Assembly: GCA_038025085.1 (NCBI GenBank)
Contig: CM076153.1
Coordinates: forward strand, 10,819,501 to 10,883,500
Length of the DNA stretch: 64,000 bases
Origin: Tetragonia tetragonoides
Taxonomy: Eukaryota > Streptophyta > Magnoliopsida > Caryophyllales > Aizoaceae
Direction of reading: 5' to 3'
The first letter of the stretch is position 1. Each line of letters begins with the position of its first letter. The notes below the pieces were generated by a model. That model was not told the DNA's origin. It saw nothing but the letters and a program-made list of their open reading frames with translations, and searched no databases. Of this stretch, positions 1 to 10,067 are shown piece by piece. The position numbers were made by a program, and so were the translations under genes.

Positions 1-660
1 TGGAACCACCGATTACAAACCAATTTCGATTTTAATACTAGCTATTCGGATTTTGTGCTTACTGCTATACCTTACCATCTAAAAACCATGTGCACTAAAG
101 ACAATGGATATGCTCATCTCAACGATTCTTTTAAGTTTAGTACTTCCACTTGTTGTTTGATGATCTGGCAAAATGGTCCTTAATTCATAACTAAGCTAGG
201 ATTCACACATGGGATACATTATTTAGGTGAAAGTGAAACCTCAAGACTAACAGACAAACCAAGTGAAGTCAAGGGTACGTGTTGAGATGTCTTGTTCGAT
301 CAAATTATTGCTCTTAAGTCTAAACCACCCTGATTAGCCGCCTTGGAGTTGTCGTCACATGTACATTAAGTCACAGGTTTATTAAATAGTCATAACAATT
401 CACTAACGACAATAATGGACATGTTGAGTTCAATTAAGTTGTATTTATTTCATTTTAATAGTGTTAAATTCGGTTCAGTTCAATTTAGTTCAACCCATAA
501 ATTACGCTTTAGATTGAACAACAAATTATTGTTTCAATTATTTACAAACAATTGTCGTGTACCAGTGAAGTCTTAAGTCTTTGCCTAATTGTTAAAGCCG
601 ATGCATTTGATAAGGTAACTATCAGGCTCGAATCCCCCTTCTGTATTATTGCGCTTATCA
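1..660. other. No gene recognised
   Basis: AT-rich sequence with short degenerate TTCAGTTCAA-like stretches around 470-495. No supported coding region or RNA gene was seen. Confidence 0.5.
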
Positions 661-664
661 TTAA

Positions 665-956
665 GGTGGTGTTTACTTGCTTGCAATCAAATATAATGCA
701 ATGCTATTATTTTAAAGGGTAGATGTGAGGTGAAAAAAGGAAAGAAGGGAAGGAAGAAGATGGAAAAAGTGAGATTGATTACCACATACTAAATAATCAT
801 CATTACATGGAAAAAATTGAGCAATTATAACTACATTATATCGTACAATCACTTTTCTCATCCCTCTCATTTCACTCATTCCCTTTTCAACCCACATCTA
901 CTTTATAAAATAACTATTTTGCATTGCATTTGATTGCAAATAAGTAAATAAGCCCC
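665..956. mobile_element. MITE with long terminal inverted repeats
   Basis: The left end (gtttacttgcttgcaatcaa) and the reverse complement of the right end (atttacttatttgcaatcaa) match, and the inverted match continues to gtagatgtg on each side, about 60 bp per arm. No transposase is encoded; the 61-codon open frame inside has no support. The family is uncertain. Confidence 0.7.
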
Positions 957-1053
957 AAGTAGCACGTAGCTACTCGGATAAGAACAAAAACATGTTAAGG
1001 AGTATTGAAAGAGTAGTAGAACTCAGAGAGGTATAGGACCACAAGCTATATCG

Positions 1054-1084
<31 letters not shown>

Positions 1085-1095
1085 CTTTGATTGTA

Positions 1096-1116
1096 GCCAA
1101 TTAGTACTCTATAAAA
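1096..1116 (+). promoter_or_regulatory. Putative core promoter of the intact RIP gene
   Basis: A CCAAT-like gccaat (1096-1101) lies just upstream of a TATA box tataaaa (1110-1116). Transcription would begin near 1140-1145. A 28-base poly-T tract ends at 1081, just upstream. The RIP copy at 8.9 kb has a matching layout, with a TATA box, the motif cataaacatcacta in the leader, and then a splice donor. The promoter is therefore placed 1.9 kb upstream of the ATG. Confidence 0.5.
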
Positions 1117-1313
1117 CCCTCTACAAAAAGGTTCAGAACATAAGCATCACTTTTTTGATAGGTTCATAAACATCACTAATCAAAAAATTAAACGTCTGAT
1201 AATTTCTTCAGCCGCAAGAAGTTCTCAATTTCAGCGGAAACGTGGCAGAACAAAAGGTAGTTTTCATTCTATTGTAATACAATTAAGTTGTGTTTATTTC
1301 GGACCATGATTGG

Positions 1314-1466
1314 TTTACACATGGTGTAATATACACCAATGTGTTTATGTCTCTATCTCTCTCTTTCTTCATGGGCCCCTTTGGATTTCATGGAAGTGAT
1401 TGGGATGTGGGATAGAGGAGAGATATAGACTCAAAACACATTGATGTATATTACACCATGTGTAAG
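1314..1466. mobile_element. Short foldback MITE
   Basis: The left arm tttacacatggtgtaatata and the right arm tatattacaccatgtgtaa are inverted copies and enclose about 90 bp. No coding capacity. It lies in the RIP leader intron. Confidence 0.7.
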
Positions 1467-1559
1467 TCTAGCATTTTCCGTTCATTTCATGATAATTTCA
1501 GTTTAAGTTATTCTTAGCTCAGCCAACTAACGGCCAACAAACGAACGTACAAAATTTTT

Positions 1560-2337
1560 AGTGGTTGTTTCATTGACAATAAGTAATGTGGGAAGTGTAA
1601 TTTTTTGGGAGTAGAGAAGTGAAAAGTTATTTGGTTGATAAAATTGTGGTGTGACATTTTTCAGGAATTTTAATTTCCTTAAAATGGAGGAAGTCACTTA
1701 CCTTATTCCCCCTAAATAAGTGGGACTTTCTACAGGAAGTTCTACTTCCCATTGCCAACCAAACAACTTTGTTCACTTCCCAAAAAATTCTATTTCATGG
1801 AAATTACTACTACTTGCGTTCCACAACAATAACAACATTTACTTTTGGCACATAGACCAATGCACTCTCCTTTAAGTTGAAATATTCTTATTATACCATT
1901 TGATTAATGAGAGAATGGAGATAGATGAAAGGAAGTAAAGTCATATAAATGGAGGGTATCATAGTATTTTCCATCAAAAAAGTTTACTAAAATAAGACAT
2001 GTTGTTTTTTCAATGAATCATCCATTTTAACCAACATAGGTTGGTCTAGTGGTTTGATCCTTGGTTTCCTTACCCACCACCAAGGATCAAATCCCACTAG
2101 GGGCATTTGGGATCCCTTTCCCCTTATTCCCCCTTCCCCCCAAATGCCTTCCCACTAAGCTCCTGGGCCTTAAACCCGAGATGGGCCAGCCTGGGAGCGG
2201 GCCTCCTTACCTTATAATAAAAAAATAAAAAATAAAAAAATGAATCATCCATTTTAAATATATGTTGTTATTGTTGTGAAATGGAGGTAATAGTTCCCAA
2301 GAAGTTGCACTTTCCACATTCAACCAAACGACCACTA
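1560..2337. mobile_element. MITE of about 780 bp carrying a nested SINE
   Basis: The left end tagtggttgttt matches the inverted right end tagtggtcgttt, and further inward the ends share gtgggaagtgtaa-like and ttgggag-like blocks in inverted orientation. A SINE with its own target duplication sits inside, so the MITE inserted first. The exact ends and target duplication are unclear. Confidence 0.55.
2012..2257 (+). mobile_element. tRNA-derived SINE with target-site duplication
   Basis: The direct repeats aatgaatcatccattttaa at 2012-2030 and 2239-2257 flank the element exactly. The body has an A-box-like ttggtctagtggtttgatc, a B-box-like ggatcaaatccca and an A-rich tail. The perfect 19-bp duplication indicates a fairly recent insertion. 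Confidence 0.85.
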
Positions 2338-2992
2338 AGATTAGAAGTTAGAACACTTGCTTACAAGTTGAATGAATAAGGAATAAGCATATCCCACACA
2401 AAATTACAACAAAATCATAACCTTTTTGACCTGATAATAGTTAGAAATGATATCTCAAACAGATTAGGTCACAAGTTTGATTCTTCATTTCCTTAATACT
2501 TTTGTACATAAATTTATTCCTTATTATCCTGACCAATTTCTCCCTTAATCATATTTTTAATAAGTATTTCTCCCTTCATTATTCTTGTCTCAAATTATAC
2601 GAGGAATACGAACTCCAGCCTCCAAACTGAAAATAACCATGCATACAATCCGTGATCACCTTTAGCTTCCTCAAATACAAGTCTCCGTGTTAATTTACTT
2701 TTAAGCTAAAAGTCAAAACAACATCAAGATCTACAATAAGTCAATAATAATCAACCCCACCAATTAACAATGAAAGATCTAAAATAACAATATAAATTCC
2801 TTCATCAATTCACTAGTAACTTCGTTTTCACTCGGCTCTAAAACCATTTAGCAAAAATCCGACCATTTATAATAAACAGTAGAATAATATCTTTTCTGGC
2901 AGAAATCTCGATTGTCTATATATAGATCGTCATGTCTGCAATACTAATATTACTATGGCTATTGCTATTCTATTACAGGGTCGTAATCAAAC

Positions 2993-3874
2993 ATGAAGGC
3001 TTTGCTTGTGGTGACAATTTGGACATGGGCAACTTTGATATGCTGGGATGTAGGAGATGCTGCCGACTTAACCTGGGTGGTCGGAGATGGTACTAGTGAA
3101 ACTGGCTACACTGAATTTCTGACATCTCTACGTAATAGTGTGAAAGGCACAGAAGTATATCATCAAATACCAATGATTCAAGCACCTTCCAATCCTCCAA
3201 GATATCTATTGGTGGACCTCAAAGATGGTACCAAAATCATCACATTATCCATAGACAAAAATAGTTTATATGTGGTTGGTTACAGTGACATGTTTAATGG
3301 AAAATGTCGTTACCAGATCTTGAAAGATTTTGATCTAATATGTGATCCTTCCAAAGGTGTGAAGCATCATTGTAGGCTTTGTGAGGGGAAAGTAGCAAAA
3401 GACGTCGTGTCCGAAAAAATCCCTTACAAGGGTACTTATGATGATCTTGAACGTAATGCTAAGGGAACTAGAAAGAGCATCGGTTTGGGAGTTGGTAAGC
3501 TACAAACTTACATAGAAGGATTGTATGGGAATAAGGTCGTTGTAGTGAATCAAGCTAAACTTCTTCTGATAGCGATACAAATGGTTTCTGAGGCTGCAAG
3601 GTCTAGTTATATAGCGAACCAGGTGGTTTTATATTATGAGGGTGGATTTAATCCCGATAATAAGTTTCTTTGCATGGAGAATGAGTGGTCGAAAATCTCG
3701 AAAGCTGTTCGAAGAACCCCAACTGCCCAACCCATCGACATTCCTGTAGATTGTTCGGTGACTTACAAGTTTAGAATAAAAGGAATTCTAGAACTAAAAG
3801 AACACATAGCGTTGTTGGGTTACAATGTTGGAATCACAATGTCCATTGAAGGTGATCACACTAATGAATTTTGA
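2993..3874 (+). CDS. Type-1 ribosome-inactivating protein, intact
   Basis: A 293-residue rRNA N-glycosidase-like protein. This family removes one adenine from the sarcin-ricin loop of large rRNA; plant forms are usually secreted or vacuolar and linked to antiviral or antifungal defence. Residues 1-23 look like a signal peptide, and mature sequence begins near ADLTW. Family active-site positions are present: Tyr93 (LYVVGY), Tyr149 (GTYDD), Glu200 and Arg203 (SEAAR) and Trp232 (NEWSK). Length fits a single-domain type-1 RIP; there is no lectin chain. Compared with the copies at 10 and 12 kb, the C terminus ends early because the frame differs after GDHTNEF. It is the only RIP in the window with an unbroken frame. 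An F-box relic lies downstream on the opposite strand. AATAAA signals near 3927 and 3947 could end the transcript. Family call is firm; activity is inferred. Confidence 0.92.
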   Translation: MKALLVVTIWTWATLICWDVGDAADLTWVVGDGTSETGYTEFLTSLRNSVKGTEVYHQIPMIQAPSNPPRYLLVDLKDGTKIITLSIDKNSLYVVGYSDMFNGKCRYQILKDFDLICDPSKGVKHHCRLCEGKVAKDVVSEKIPYKGTYDDLERNAKGTRKSIGLGVGKLQTYIEGLYGNKVVVVNQAKLLLIAIQMVSEAARSSYIANQVVLYYEGGFNPDNKFLCMENEWSKISKAVRRTPTAQPIDIPVDCSVTYKFRIKGILELKEHIALLGYNVGITMSIEGDHTNEF

Positions 3875-3944
3875 AGCTTAGCATTGGATGCCGCGTTAGA
3901 GGTGGACAGGGTGCACTCGCTTGATTGAATAAATGTTGTGTAAG

Positions 3945-4085
3945 GAATAAAGAGTTTCTCAGTGGTTAGAGAACTTGGGTTGGATAGCGTTGTAACGCAT
4001 TCCATCCCCAACAATAATTTGAAATCGAATCGCCAAATATATAGTTCCTATAAACCTTATTACTTTCTTATCTTTACCTATATAA
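3945..4085 (+). repeat. tRNA-SINE-like tail in the RIP 3' region
   Basis: Starts agagtttctcagtggttagagaac and contains gaaatcgaatcgcc, a diverged A-box/B-box arrangement, ending near a ctataaaccttattacttt block. The same module, better preserved, follows the RIP copies at 10.7, 12.6 and 60.5 kb. It therefore probably joined the RIP 3' end before the copies arose. Confidence 0.45.
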
Positions 4086-4467
4086 AAAAAGCTAAGGGTG
4101 CCAAAAGATTTTGCGAAATCAACCATTCTTGCCAGTAGTGACTCTTATTGTCTCACCCAGTTTGAGAGTCGTAAAGGCCCGGTTCAAAACTTGCCTTTTA
4201 CTAAAATTTGGTTGCCCATTTTGCCTTTGAAAGGGTCAGTATGGGACTATATGCCATTTGTCACTCAAATAATGGACACATGGCATTAGTATCTGCCACT
4301 TTTCTATCTTCATTCTGTAATTTTGTTCATGCCCCCAGGTGTTTGAGATAGTAAGCTATGGTTTCATGATGGTTGGGGTGAAATTTGTGTAGTACTACTT
4401 TTCCATAAGCTTCGCATATTTTTTTGTTGTTCACATATATATGAAGGTAAATTAAATTAGGAAATCC

Positions 4468-5330
<863 letters not shown>

Positions 5331-5334
5331 GTCC

Positions 5335-5739
5335 TATAAAAAGAAGAAAAGGTAGTTGTCAAATGAAGTAATTGATGTTTAAGTTTCTGAAACTTTTGTT
5401 TACTGAGATTCTGAGAATGTGTAAACATAAGAAACATGACATCCCCAATATTAAAATCAGAACAAGTTTGCAATTGCTCTGCTTATTAGTAAAACCAAAA
5501 ACAGCAACAAAACATACAAAATTAAATATTCCCTTGCATGATAATATTGAGCCAGGAGACAATCACTGTTACTGTTGTTATAATAATTCTTCAGATGTTT
5601 GGATGTGAAATCAGGACTAGTGATAATAGCATACCATGATTTGCACACACTTTTGAATGAACTGCAATAGCTCTTTCATAGGCAGCTTTGACAATATCTC
5701 AAGTAACAAGTTTTTAGGCAAAATATCGCTAGTCTCCAT
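5335..5739 (-). pseudogene. F-box gene relic with internal deletion
   Basis: Reading leftward from an ATG at 5739, the product starts like the F-box gene at 58.7 kb (shared METS/R-D and LP-x6-EILS-LP motifs). A short insertion near 5660 shifts the frame, after which CKSWYAIITSP and KNYYNN match that gene. Just after the shared CLLAQYY the sequence jumps to what is 3'-untranslated sequence in the 58.7 kb gene, so most of the F-box-associated region, about 1 kb, is gone. Further left it runs into RIP 3'-flank sequence (ggtagttgtcaaatgaagta), preserving the RIP/F-box tail-to-tail order of the right-hand unit. Not functional. Confidence 0.85.
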
Positions 5740-5964
5740 TACGAGTTATATCTTCAATTTAAGTTCTATTTCCCTTTTAAAAATATTTACCTTGATATTA
5801 AATGGTAAAATAGAGTAATCTGAGGTTTAAACTACATGGAACGAGTTGGTCACAAACGATATTGTTACGAACCTAAACGAGCCAAATACAGTCCTACTCA
5901 AGCTTGGCTCATTTACTAATAAACAAGTTTCCGCTGAGATTTGATCGAATTTTGTTCGCGGGTA

Positions 5965-6219
5965 CATTGATTCCTTTGAGGATGAGGAGGGAGCTCAAGT
6001 GGTAAGTGCTCCCCCCTCACAACCCAGTGGTCAGGTGTTCGAATCCTCATGTAGGGAGAATAATAAAAATCTCCTCTACCTTTCTTTGTAGGGAGGGTCT
6101 CCTCTTCTACTTGAGCCCGTCGGCCTATCAAAGATGGATTGGCTTGCCCGACGCGTGTGGTTTCACGCTATTGCATGCGTTCTTGTAGCAAAAAAAAAAA
6201 AAAAAACATTGATTCCTTT
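5965..6219 (+). mobile_element. Complete SINE with 13-bp target duplication
   Basis: The direct repeats cattgattccttt at 5965-5977 and 6207-6219 flank a body with A-box-like gagctcaagtggtaagtgctc, B-box gtgttcgaatcctc and a tail of 17 A. An older copy of the same family is at 24.2 kb. Confidence 0.88.
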
Positions 6220-6254
6220 ACGTCCTTACTTGGGCCAATTATTTGTTGCTTTTA

Positions 6255-6660
6255 AGTAGAGATGGCACTGAGCACGGTTAGCACACGAGGCAAGACACGA
6301 CCCGACACGCTTTTTACACGGCATGGCACATGCACGGAGCAAGCACGAGCACAGATACGAATGAGCTGAGTGGGCCTAGGCTTGGGCCCGGGCCTAAATT
6401 TGAATTAAAAGCATGGTCAGACACGACACGACAGGGCACGACCAAATTTAGATAATATTTAGTAAAAAGCCTAGCACGACATGCACAAGCACGACCTGGG
6501 CCAACCTTTTGGATGAGTGGGCACAACACGACATGGACATGAAGTACGACAACTATAAACAGGGCATGAAGTACGACAACTATAAATATGGCACGACAAC
6601 GATAAACACGGCACGACACGACACTATTCCAAAGCACAAAGGCACAGCCCGAGCACCGCA
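6255..6660. repeat. Degenerate GCACGACA-type repeat block
   Basis: Dozens of variants of gcacgac and acacgac, plus a local tandem of gcatgaagtacgacaactata (two units near 6536-6590). GC content is well above the flanks. Open frames on both strands are by-products of the repeat. Confidence 0.75.
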
Positions 6661-6669
6661 CGAAAATAC

Positions 6670-7500
6670 CTTTACTTTTAAGGGAAGCTCAAAAGTCACC
6701 ATAATTATTAGATTGGTATTTTCTTGATCTATTAGTTTGATATTTTAAAAGAACGGGTCCAACTAATTGTATAAAGAAATTTCTTTGCCGACGTGATATA
6801 TTGACACAAAAACTTGTATGAGGCGATCTCAAGGTGATAATTGGTTTGATATAGTGACAATTCAGTCCCATTTAAATTTATACAACTACTTCTATGGAAA
6901 ATACATTTATTAAAATTTCAAATTATCATTTTTTTTACCCCAACTAATTATTTTGAATGATTTTAGATATAGAAAACTTTTTAAATTGGAATTCCGAATT
7001 ATACCGATTTCACATACACACACAAAGACAACTGGGCAAAGCCAGATACCCTACTACTTCCATTTGGATATAACTCCAAGCATCCAAAAATTCGGGCCAA
7101 TCCCATTTCATGACCCACCACAAATGGTCCTTCAACTGTTCTCAAAAAAAAAAAAACAAATGGTCCTTCAACAATTGGACAACGCAGAATGAATTTTTGG
7201 GCCTGAAACGTCTCGACTCAAGATCATTACTCATCAGACAGAAAACCACGTGAATGATGGATCTCCACTTTTTTCTTTTTTTCTTTTTTTCTTTTTTTGT
7301 GGGTATGAAAATTGGATTGGGATAGAGGTCCTATTCTCCTTCCAACTACAGTGTTTAACTCGTTTTCTAATTCAATTTAATGGAGTATATTATTGCTCTT
7401 CAATCTGAGTCTAGAGAGTAGAGACCAACAACTGTCCTTTATCTCATTACTAGCCGCCGCGGAGCTGTCTGTCGTCACATGTACACTACATTTTCAATAC
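6670..7500. other. No gene recognised
   Basis: AT-rich spacer with short internal duplications, such as caaatggtccttcaac twice near 7120-7170 and a pyrimidine-rich ttctttttttc run near 7270. Confidence 0.4.
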
Positions 7501-7640
7501 GTCTCTTATAAGACCGCCTCAATGTTAGGTCATCTCTATAATCAAGTATCACATAGCATGACGTCATACTTGTATGAGCATGCGGCCTTGAGGCCACGTG
7601 CTCATATGAGTTTTTGTGTTAAACATCTCACCAATGTACA
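7500..7640. repeat. Dispersed repeat with a gtctcttataagac and atgacgtcat core
   Basis: Related copies lie near 25078-25170, 28036-28160, 39325-39410 and at the right window edge (63960-64000). Shared words are gtctcttatgagac, atgaggtc, atgacgtcat and tcatatgagttttt. The class is unknown. Confidence 0.6.
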
Positions 7641-8379
7641 TATTTTCACCAATTGATTTGCTTTTTGAACAATAATATATGTCTTCTTAGAGTATACCTT
7701 TCTTTATCTTCTCATCCTACGTGCTAGACTAACTTTACTACAATGTCTTTATTACGCAGTTTTTTTTTTTTTTTTTGTACTACAAAAGACGTCATTATCC
7801 ATCTTCTAAGAAGACATACATCATCAAGTTTAATTTTCTTTATCGCAATGTTAAGCCAGGTCATAATAAACAATTGTAAGCCCTCATATTTTTTCGCAAA
7901 TCAGTTTGACCTTCAAAAACAAATGTTAAGGTTTTTCCATTGAAACACTAGAAATTTTATTCTGCAAAAACAAGGCACAATTCAGAAACAACTGCGAAAG
8001 TGACGTGGAGGATGATAATGTTCGTTCTATAGCGCATTGAGGTTTGAGGACACTATATAAGCCGTTCTATGCTCCAACGTTTCATAAACATCACTAAATA
8101 CTTAAATAGTACTCCTAAATGCTCGACAAGAGGTTAGTTTTCTTCCCCTTCTTTGACAAGAAAAGCAAGAGGCTAGTTTTCATTCTATTCTATATTTCAG
8201 CTCTTATAGTTTGGCAGAATTGCTGCTTTGCTACCATAATTTCCTTATACTTTTTTTTTTGGATGAAATCATTTCCTTATGCTTAGTAAATTGTTATTAA
8301 TTTTTGCACAGCAAGATATACAATTATTAGCTTATTGGAACTTTAAAAAAAAACTTACAAATTCTTATGCCTGGTTGGA

Positions 8380-8470
8380 CACTACAACAATGTTCACTTG
8401 CGTCACTACAGTAATTATGGCTAAAATATGAAACATTCGTGGCAAAAGTACTTAGCCACAGAAAGTCGTG
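8380..8470. mobile_element. Possible CACTA-element terminus relic
   Basis: Begins cactacaacaatg, like the CACTA-superfamily terminal motif, and then shows inverted gtggctaa and ttagccac words. It is present in both arms (also near 63000-63080), so it pre-dates the duplication. No transposase seen. Confidence 0.3.
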
Positions 8471-8545
8471 GCACCCGAATGCACCAGTATTCCCATTTCC
8501 CAAGTCCTATATTTTCGTTGCTCATCCAGTTTACACCATTCTTTA

Positions 8546-8811
8546 TTGGACAATTCGATGAAAATAATCCCAAGTTTGAGTGGTCCAACAAAAATAATCC
8601 CAAGTTGAAAAGTGTACAAAAATAATCCTAACTTGTCATTTTTGTCACAAAAGTAGGTCTAATTAGCGTTAATACTAACGGATTAGGACGGGATGAGTAT
8701 TGGGTCCAGTTTTATGACAAAAATAACAACTTGGGATTATTTTGTACACTTTTCAACTTGGGATTATTTTTGTCGGATCACTCAAACTTGGGATTATTTT
8801 TATCGAATTTT
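8546..8811. mobile_element. Mutator-type MITE with 9-bp target duplication
   Basis: The ends are inverted copies of about 80 bp built around aaaaataatcccaagttt. Flanks are cattcttta (8537-8545) and ccttcttta (8812-8820), a 9-bp duplication with one mismatch. The matching site in the right arm, near 62880, is empty. Confidence 0.75.
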
Positions 8812-8881
8812 CCTTCTTTATTTTTATTTTATTTTATTTTTTTTGATGTGGGTTAATTTTTCCTTTTTCAGAAACGTAAGC

Positions 8882-9777
8882 ATGAAGGGGTTGATAGTGG
8901 TGACACTATGAATGGTATGGGCTATAATTTTAAGCAGCAGTGACGTAGGAGATGGTGCTGATGATACTTTAACATGGGTGGTCGGTACAAGCAAGAGTAC
9001 CTACACTCAATTTCTGACATCTCTACGTAATAACGTCAAGGATAATGAAGTATACCATGGAGTACCAATGATGCCAAAACCTACCAATCCTCCAAAATTT
9101 CTGTTGGTGGTGCTTAAGCCTAGCGATTCAGACAATTCCTTCACAATATCTCTTGACAAAAACGATTTATACGTAACAGGCTATAGCGACGTCCTTAATG
9201 GCAAATGTCGTTACCATGTCTTCAAAGATAAAAAAGATGTTTGTAAGGATAAAGGTGAGGTGAAGTACTGTAGGCTTTGCGAGGGGAAAGCCTCGAAAGA
9301 TGTTGTATCCGAACCGATCAAGTACGACAGTAATTATGGGGCACTCAAAAAAAATGCTGGTGGAAGTAGAACGAGATTCGGTTTGGGGATCAATAAGCTA
9401 AAGAGCTGGATAAATGCAGTTTATGGTAAAAAAAAATTGTTGTTACAAAGACAGAGGCTACGTTTCTTTTAGTTGCCATTCAAATGATTTCGGAAGATAT
9501 AAGGTTCCCTTACATAGAGAACAATATACCAGCTGAACTTGACCGTGTTTTTAATCCCGATTCTAAGACAACTTGCTTACAGTTAAATTGGGGTAAAATC
9601 TCCAAAGCAGTTCGACAAACACCAAGTGATCTATCCGTCATTGTTATTGTAAATTGTGGGGCGGGTTATCACTTGACAATCACAGAAAAGGACATTGCCC
9701 TTCTGAGTTACAACACTGGTAGTGTCCGTGAGTTTGGAAGTGTACCAAAATTGTATGGCGGCCCTTATGCCATATAG
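8882..9777 (+). pseudogene. Second RIP copy, broken by a stop and a frameshift
   Basis: Clearly RIP family: LTWVVG, the Tyr-bearing DLYVTGYSD, the Cys-rich CRLCEGKASKDVVSE, Tyr in NYGAL, Glu and Arg kept in SEDIR, and Trp in NWGKISKA. The frame opened by the ATG at 8882 meets TGA at 8909-8911 within the signal peptide. An in-frame ATG follows at 8912 and could give a shortened signal sequence. A frameshift lies at or near the nine-A run at 9428-9436, so the catalytic-helix half (from about 9440) is in another frame. The right-arm copy has a frameshift at the same A run, so that lesion probably pre-dates the duplication. Unless an intron or frameshifting intervenes, no full RIP is made. Confidence 0.85.
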
Positions 9778-10067
9778 TGAACCCAACTCCACATTCACAC
9801 AATTACTACATCGTCACCAAATAAGCACCACAAAAATGAAATTTAAATCAAGGTTGTCCAACTAAGCAACATGTGTACCCACTTGGTTTGTACAGTCTAT
9901 GTAATAAACTACGTGTAATGTTATTGGGCAATATCTCACTGTAATGGATGTGCATGTAATTGGATGTGCATGTAATTGTAGCGTGTATTGGATGTGCAAT
10001 AGATGTGCAATGAATGTGAAGTTATCATTTTCGTTAAAAGAAAATTATATACATACACCACAAAATA

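Larger units (their letters stand above)
1140..2992 (+). other. 5' leader exon and long leader intron of the intact RIP gene
   Basis: The leader exon would run from about 1140 to 1256, with donor gtagtt at 1257. The acceptor is ctattacag ending at 2978, leaving 14 bases before the ATG at 2993. The RIP gene at 8.9 kb shows the corresponding donor (8133) and acceptor (ending 8871), with related sequence around both. The intron, about 1.7 kb, is long because it holds a hairpin element and a MITE that itself contains a SINE. A second TATA-like tatatata near 2918 could be an alternative promoter. Inference from sequence only. Confidence 0.5.
8054..8871 (+). promoter_or_regulatory. TATA box, leader exon and leader intron of the second RIP copy
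   Basis: TATA box tatataa at 8054-8060; leader exon from about 8080 to 8132, with donor gttagt; intron 8133-8871 ending tttttcag; 10 bases to the first ATG at 8882. The structure parallels the intact RIP at 2993. The intron carries a CACTA-like end and a MITE that is absent from the matching intron at 63 kb. Confidence 0.55.

Noticed and set aside
5964..6219. tRNA gene suggested by A and B boxes (also at 2031, 15100, 36770, 45200, 54217)
   Set aside because: No cloverleaf can be drawn, and most are flanked by target duplications and A-rich tails, so they are SINEs.
8882..9777. Second RIP copy as a two-exon gene with an intron over the frameshift
   Set aside because: No good donor and acceptor pair spans the A run, and coding similarity continues directly across it, so a frameshift is the simpler reading.
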